Source: Chara braunii (taxonomy: Eukaryota; Streptophyta; Charophyceae; Charales; Characeae). Taken from it: a stretch of DNA of 23,480 nucleotides. Of this stretch, positions 18,860 to 23,480 are shown piece by piece; position 1 is the first letter of the stretch; the number at the start of each line of letters is the position of its first letter. The position numbers and the translations under genes are program-made. The notes below the pieces were generated by a model. It was not told where the DNA came from. It did no database searches and saw only the letters and a list, made by a program, of their open reading frames with translations. The stretch is taken from assembly GCA_003427395.1 (NCBI GenBank), contig BFEA01000183.1, positions 901,211 through 924,690 of the forward strand, in the 5' to 3' direction.

Positions 18860-19776
18860 AGAACCGGTGCGCATGTGACCGCCTTCTTGAGGGCGTGGAA
18901 GGTGTTCTCATGGAGGGGTGTCCAAGCCCAGGGCGGGTTCTTCCGGAGGAGGGTGGAGGTAAGGACGTAGGAATACCTAGCGTATCCCTAGATGAAATTA
19001 CTATAGTAGCTGGTAAGGCCTAAGAAGTTGCGAAGCTGCTTGGCGGATGTGGGGACGGGTCACTCCGCAACAACAGTGATCTTCGCATCGTCCATGTGGA
19101 GACCCTGATCAGACACGTAGTGTCCTAAGAAATCCACTTTGTGCTAGGCAAAGCGGCACTTGCTCATCTTGGGGTAGAAGTCATGTCTGCGCACGCGGTC
19201 AAGGATGTCGCGGAGGTGTCTGGGGTGCTCCTAAACGGTACGACTGTACACCAAGATATCGTCGAGGTAGACGAGAACGTGCTGCTCCAGGATGTCCTTG
19301 AAGATGTCGTTCATCGCCCTCTGGAAGGTAGCGGGTGCGTTGGTGAGGTCGAAGGGCATCACCGTAAACTCTTAGTGGCCGAAGCGCAATCGGAACGTTG
19401 TCTTCGGCTGGTCCGCTGCAGCGACGCGGATCTGATGGTAACCGCTACGAAGATCAATCTTCGTAAAGAAGCGGTTGCCTGCTAGGCGATCGAACAGCTC
19501 GTTGAAACGAGGCATGGGGTAGATGCTCTTAACCGTATAGCGGTTGAGCCCTCGATAGTCGATGCAGAGACGGAGAGTTCCATCCACTTTGCGAGCAAAG
19601 AGGACGGGTGCACCCCACGGGGAGTTGCTGGGTTTAATTAAACCTGGTCTCAGGAGCTCCTCAAGCTGACGCTTGAGCTCAGTGGCCTCGGGGATCAAAA
19701 GTCTGTAGGGTGCCTTGTGGTGAACACGATAGTCAGGCACAAGCTGGATGGAGTGCTCGACGTCGAGCATTGGTGG
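18860..19776 (-). pseudogene. Gypsy-2 reverse transcriptase
   Basis: RVT_1-type RT copying element RNA into DNA. In order: [71 protein letters not shown] (first catalytic Asp), TTFRLRFGH, a TAA at 19372, [17 protein letters not shown] and the active-site YLDD at 19258-19269. Family consensus has FGLTN where this has FDLTN. Further stops are at 19231 (TAG), 19144 (TAG), 19060 (TGA) and 18988 (TAG), all in one frame. Their contexts (RTV-stop-EH, RFA-stop-HKVDFLG, VAE-stop-PVP, NFI-stop-GYA) predict Gln, Gln, Trp and Gln/Arg. There is no frameshift across the whole domain. Confidence 0.93.
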
Positions 19777-20936
19777 GATGCCGACGTACGAGAACGACAA
19801 TGGGAGAATGTCGTGGTACTCTCGAATGAGGACACGAACTGCGGGCTCCAGGTCAGTTGTATATTGTGCGAGTTCCTCAGCGTCAGCGTCAGCGCGCGAC
19901 GGCGGGGTGGACTCGACGGACGGCGGAGGGTGGGAAGTAGAGATGGGAACCATGGAGATAGAAGGAGGATCTGAATCCAGAGGGATGAGCTCGGTGTCGG
20001 GATAGGGTGGATCATAGTGTAAGAGATTCGTAACGTTCACCATAAAGAAGGTGACGTCGTCCTGTCGGATGAAGTGAGCAAACTGCTGAGGCGAGGTGAC
20101 AGTGATCGTAGGAGATGGTGTGGGCACGGAAGGCTCTGGGGGAGGAGGATCGGGGCGTAGTGCCGCGGTGGTACCTATGAAAGGTACGCGATACGTCTGG
20201 CCACTCTTCGTTTTGAGAACGGGAGTGTTGGTCGCCCAATCGGCCTTGGTGCTGTGGAACCGACGAGACCACGGAGTGCTAAGAATGAAGTCGTACCCCG
20301 TCTCCATCACATCGAAATGTGCAGAGGAGCGGTGGCGACGAGACGCCGGGGGACGATCAGTTGACTCGAGAGTGAGGAAGAAGAGAGGTCGGTGACCGTC
20401 TGATCGAAGAAGCGTTGGGTCTTGTCGTCCCCTAGGGTGACGGAGATGGGAGTCAGAGACCCTGTCGTGTGTAAGCGGGCTTCTTTCACCACACATGGGT
20501 GAATGAACTCGCCTTGAGAACCGAAATCGCACAGCGCTGAGTACACCGTGGTGGAGGTCCGCAGTTGTACTGGAATGATCGGGAGGGTGCGATCAGGGTC
20601 AGAGAGGATGGTGAGAAGGCGACGCAGTGCAGCGACATGGAGGGTGAATCACTCCTTACGAGCCTGGAGCATGCTCAAGTCAAGAGAGGACACAACGTCC
20701 TCGCGAGTCGCAAGCTGCTCGCTGCAACGGGTTGAGCGAATGGCTCGACGGGTCCGTAGTCGCGGCGGGGTAGAAGGGGGGACGGTGGTCTGCAGAGGCG
20801 CAAACGGTACTACGACAGAGGGCTGAGTACACTATGTCGGGTCCTGCGATACCTCAGCTCCAGTAGCGAGAGGGGCGAGCCACGACGGAGATGTCGTGAA
20901 GTACTGAGGAGGGCGCAGGTGTACACTGCACCGTGG
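19777..20936 (-). pseudogene. Gypsy-2 gag-pol linker and aspartic protease
   Basis: The linker keeps the frame of the gag zinc knuckle, with stops at 20832 (TAG, Gln-compatible) and 20649 (TGA, in KE-stop-FTLHVAAL, Trp-compatible). The protease has [15 protein letters not shown]; the family motif is D-[ST]-G-[SA], so the active-site triplet here is D-F-G. That fits one C-to-T change in a Ser codon and would abolish activity. A frameshift near 20330 moves the reading to the frame of [21 protein letters not shown], a conserved motif just after the flap. [11 protein letters not shown] and a Pro-rich connector lead to the RT. Together these define a gypsy-type retropepsin, dead twice over. Confidence 0.85.
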
Positions 20937-22975
20937 CTAGGAGGTGCCACCGGGATGTGAGGCACCGGGGGGGGACTGAGCATGATGCTGGTGGGAAAGG
21001 TCAGCGTAGTGGCGATTAAGGGTCGCGGTGTAAGGGCACCTCGAGGAGGTATGACCGTCTTGGAGGCATCGCAAACACCCACGCTGACCCAAAATAGTCG
21101 CGCGCTCCTCAGCGGAAAGGACACCGCGAGGAGGGACAAAGCCCTGAGGGAGGTCCTGCTGAGGGACCTCGGGGAGGCGATGCGCCAGCGTGACTGGAGC
21201 GGCTGCGTGTCCGGGAGAGGGCAGAGAGGATGACCTGGAGGCGCTCGGCCATAGGGAGGGTAGAGTCCTCCAAGTGGTAGTGGATGGCCTCGCCGAGATC
21301 GAGGTCGTCGCTATGGTCACGCTCGGGCGACAACGGGGCAACAACATCCTGCTCACCATACTCGAGCATGCTGAAGCGACGCGAGAAGTGGTGGCCCCGC
21401 TGTGCGGAACGACAGGGGCGACCGTGGAAAGGGGAACGACGCTGGGAAGTGTCGTAAGAGGAGGAGGGGGCGTAACCAGTACGCTGAGGCTGGGAGGAGG
21501 AAGTGTGTTGAAGACGCGCCCGCATCCGCTGATGGTCCCTAGCGACCTCGTAAGCCTGCGGGACCGATGTGAACTCGTACCGCCATAACTCGGAGCGGTA
21601 CTCAAGGGGAAGGCTGGCCAAGAAACGATCGATAAGGGCAGCCTCGGGAAGGAACGCCACATCACAAATGAGGCGGGCATCCTGAAAGACCTGAATGTGG
21701 TGATCCACGCTGGCAGTGCCACCAGAGCCAGACCAGCGTGTAGCGACGACATGCTCGAAGGCGTCAGTCACGTCATGTCGGGCTCCGAAGCGATCCTCGA
21801 GGAACGCCTGGAAACCCATGAAGGTCGGAGTCCGACGGGCACGAAGGGAGTAAGCGTAGAAATACTCCCAGGCGTCAAAAGGACCGCCACGCAGGCGAGT
21901 GGAGAGATGAGTCACCCACGTGTCGGGTGGGGCGCACATGAGCTGGAGCGTGCGGATGGCCGACTGTAGCCACCGGGACACGCGTATGCCTGTACCGTCA
22001 TACAAGGCAATGTCCGTCAAACGGATGAGTGGTGTGCCACCGTTTTGGAGGCGAGGAGAGCGGGGAGCAGAGGCCTACGCTATGGTCGAGTAAGTCGGCG
22101 CAGGTCCTGGAGAAGCGGGTGCAACTGACTGTCCGCCGGGCCACATGGAGGAGCGGTGGGGGAAACAGCGGCACGCTGCGAGGGAGCTGCGGTAGAAGAG
22201 GTCGCAGCCACCGAGGGAGTAGGAAGGAGGTAGGGTGGGGGTGGAAGGGGTGCAGGGCGGGGGAAGCGAGCCCACAAGAATGGAAGAGTAGAGGAAGAAG
22301 GGGGTGCACCCAAAGGCGCGGCCACCTGTGAGCGTGGGGGTGGCTGAAGGCGTAAGAGGGCGAGGTCGGCCCAGGTCTGGGCAAACTCCTCCTTGAGACG
22401 TTGAACGTAGATCGAGCGAGGAGTGGCAGGAGGAAGAGTGGAGGAAGTGGACACACGAGCGGTCCGGGGCATCACGTAGGGGGAGAGCCAGGTGGCGCTG
22501 TGGTCGTGCAAAAGGGAGGGAGAAGCGGGGCACCGGAAAACCTGAGACCACGGCAGCGGGTTGTGGTCCCGTGACCGTAGTGACCGGAATCTGGGTGGGT
22601 GCGCCCGTAGGGTGAGGGAGGGTGTGGCCAGTGGTGGCCGTCGTGCTAGGAGCGTGGACGGTCACTTGGATGGTCGGATCAGGGCAGCAAAGGAGGAAGC
22701 TCCGCCGTGGCCACCATGTCGGAGGACGGGGAACCCAGACTGGGAGCCAGGAGAAGAGAGAGAGTGGGGAGAGGAAGGATGACCAGCATCCTAGAGTTGC
22801 CGCAGGCCAGCGGCAAGAGTCGCCATTTGCACCTGTAAGGACGCAAGGAGGGAGCTCAGGTAATGAGGGTGTGCAGATCCCCCTAGGGCTGATGGCCCTG
22901 GTCCGTTGGCACGGGTGTGGAGCCCGATGCCGAGGTCGTCGCCGCCTCGGCGGCTTGTGACACGCCGTCGGCCAT
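20937..22975 (-). pseudogene. Gypsy-2 gag (capsid and zinc knuckle), frameshifted
   Basis: Structural protein of the virus-like particle. A plausible start is the ATG at 22975 (MADGVSQAAEAAT), followed in another frame by the helical SSLLASLQVQMATLAAGLRQL and a TAG at 22791. A Pro/Ser/Thr-rich stretch follows, then YVQRLKEEFAQTWADL near 22410-22360. The capsid core (22020-21240) is clear: VSRWLQSAIRTLQL, PFDAWEYFYAYSL, AFLEDRFGARHDV, FLASLPLEYRSELW (retrotrans_gag type). The nucleocapsid knuckle CLRCLQDGHTSSRC (C-x2-C-x4-H-x4-C) is near 21090-21049 in another frame; the shift is between about 21240 and 21110. The stop at 20937 (TAG) is followed in the same frame by more protein, so it is internal. 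Confidence 0.8.
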
Positions 22976-23155
22976 GGGGAGGTAACGGGCCGGACTAGAG
23001 AGGGCTGGAGGAGGTCCGCGTGAGCGGAGAGTATAGGGGGAGGTCTGCGATAGAAAGCGACGTTTGGCGCTAGTAAACCAAGCGCGAGCGCTGCCAAAGG
23101 GGGAGGGGTGGTTCGGATCCAGGGTGGCCGAATGAGAAGGGAAAGTAGGGGGGGT
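22976..23155 (-). other. Gypsy-2 leader upstream of gag
   Basis: About 180 bp upstream of the likely gag ATG in minus orientation. One frame is open through it (up to 23097), but its product is low-complexity and starts in a different frame from gag, so I treat it as leader. A GGTTCGGATCCA string at 23111-23122 superficially resembles a tRNA 3' end but is not a sound primer-binding site. Confidence 0.4.
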
Positions 23156-23219
23156 TAGGAAAACCTAAACCCTAGAAAAACCCTAAGAAAACCCTAACCG
23201 GAGTTTGAGTGGTTAGGGT
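23156..23219. repeat. Degenerate plant-type telomere-like repeats
   Basis: Within 60 bp the plus strand reads CCTAAACCCTAG, AAAAACCCTAAG and AAAACCCTAACC, resembling (CCCTAAA)n, then GGTTAGGGTAGGG in the opposite sense. ACCCTAACC (23191-23199) and GGTTAGGGT (23211-23219) form an inverted pair. The units are irregular and interrupted, so this is an interstitial or promoter-type motif cluster, not a chromosome end. Confidence 0.6.
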
Positions 23220-23480
23220 AGGGTACCGGTGACCTAATCAAGAAAATAAAATAGCAAGCATAGGGGGGGGAAGACGGGATAAAAAATAAATAAACACTGA
23301 AATTTTGAGAGAAAAATAAAAATAAATAAGGAAATAAATAAATAATAAAAATAATTAAAGAAATAAGGAAACAAAATATGAAGAGAGATATAATATTTTT
23401 TTTTTTAGAATTTTCGGCAGCATTTCCCTACCCCCCATGGGGTCAAGAATGTGCCAAGGGGAAAGGAGAGACCAAGATAA
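23220..23480. other. AT-rich sequence at the window edge
   Basis: Contains A/T-rich AAATAAATAAATAAT-like stretches (23278-23370) and a T run (23397-23405). This may be part of gypsy-2's 5' LTR or of flanking DNA; the window ends before it can be resolved. No gene is seen. Confidence 0.4.

Larger units (their letters stand above)
16587..22975 (-). mobile_element. Gypsy-2: near-complete Ty3/gypsy chromovirus gag-pol
   Basis: In minus-strand order: gag with zinc knuckle, protease, reverse transcriptase, RNase H, integrase, chromodomain and a Ser/Pro/Glu-rich tail. That is the PR-RT-RH-IN-chromodomain order of Ty3/gypsy chromoviruses. The C-terminal gag frame runs into protease in the same frame, so the intact parent probably made one gag-pol polyprotein. 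About twelve in-frame stops and at least six frameshifts make the copy inactive. LTRs are not identified; the upstream one should lie beyond 23100 or outside the window. Confidence 0.92.

Noticed and set aside
19141-20395. Plus-strand ORFs over gypsy-2 (for example 19141-19485, 20096-20395)
   Set aside because: They are antisense shadows of the RT and protease region, with no domain of their own.
2880-20940. Alternative genetic code with TAA/TAG read as Gln
   Set aside because: Several TAR stops fall in Gln context, and some green algae and ciliates read TAR as Gln. But TGA also occurs in frame at Trp/Arg positions, TAA/TAG also occur where Trp is expected (16819, 18508), there are many frameshifts, and missense losses follow the same transition class. 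Decay explains all of this with the standard code.
22075-23097. 340-codon minus-strand ORF as a separate gene
   Set aside because: It is GC-rich Pro/Ser/Cys low-complexity sequence overlapping gag's N-terminal region in several frames. Parts of it may be gag in a shifted frame, but as one protein it is not credible.
23109-23122. tRNA primer-binding site for gypsy-2
   Set aside because: GTGGTTCGGATCCA ends in CCA and resembles a T-arm, but it lacks the invariant A of the T loop and the distance to CCA is wrong.
23156-23219. True telomere or chromosome end
   Set aside because: The motifs are few, interrupted and present in both orientations, and sequence continues on both sides.

Overview
The window is nuclear DNA from a eukaryote, most likely of the plant/charophyte-alga lineage. 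The evidence is chromodomain-bearing Ty3/gypsy elements, an L1-type LINE, long CT and CA microsatellites, a scaffold gap and interspersed AAACCCTA-type (plant telomere-like) motifs. The species cannot be fixed from sequence alone; a large, repeat-rich streptophyte genome fits best. I found no intact host gene. Nearly everything recognisable is decayed retrotransposon.

Layout. 1-1440: a cytosine-rich minisatellite built on CCATCCCGAC, with a higher-order unit that recurs about every 220-380 bp. 1474-1540: an A-rich tract. 1689-1773: (CT)n. 1938-2012: a strong 30-bp inverted repeat. About 2278-8803, plus strand: a degraded LINE with ORF1, AP endonuclease, reverse transcriptase, a CCHC-like C-terminal zinc motif, a C-terminal extension and a poly(A) tail. 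8804-12000: mostly anonymous DNA with a few short unassigned ORFs and a probable tRNA-derived SINE on the minus strand near 10.8 kb. 12010-12803: CA and TC/AC microsatellites running into a 133-base N gap. 12804-14017: probable 3' UTR/LTR material of the next element. 14018 to about 15210, minus strand: the integrase and chromodomain end of a first gypsy element (gypsy-1), cut off upstream. 15210-16586: non-coding 3' flank of a second element, with an 88-bp tandem duplication and a hairpin. 16587-22975, minus strand: an almost complete gypsy/chromovirus gag-pol (gypsy-2) with zinc knuckle, protease, RT, RNase H, integrase and chromodomain, broken by frameshifts and stops. 22976-23480: its leader, with telomere-like repeats and an AT-rich stretch.

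The LINE and gypsy-2 show the same kind of damage. In-frame stops sit where Gln, Trp or Arg is expected (CAR to TAR, TGG to TGA/TAG, CGA to TGA). Key residues are lost by changes of the same class: protease D-S-G to D-F-G, integrase second Cys to Tyr, RT QGC to QGY, FGLTN to FDLTN. This is the signature of C-to-T decay at methylated cytosines acting on both strands of silenced transposons. I see no new defence or metabolic system. The points most worth a second look are the stop-codon spectrum, a proline/serine-rich insertion inside the gypsy-2 RNase H, the fused gag-pol frame, the minisatellite upstream of the LINE, and the telomere-like repeats next to gag.
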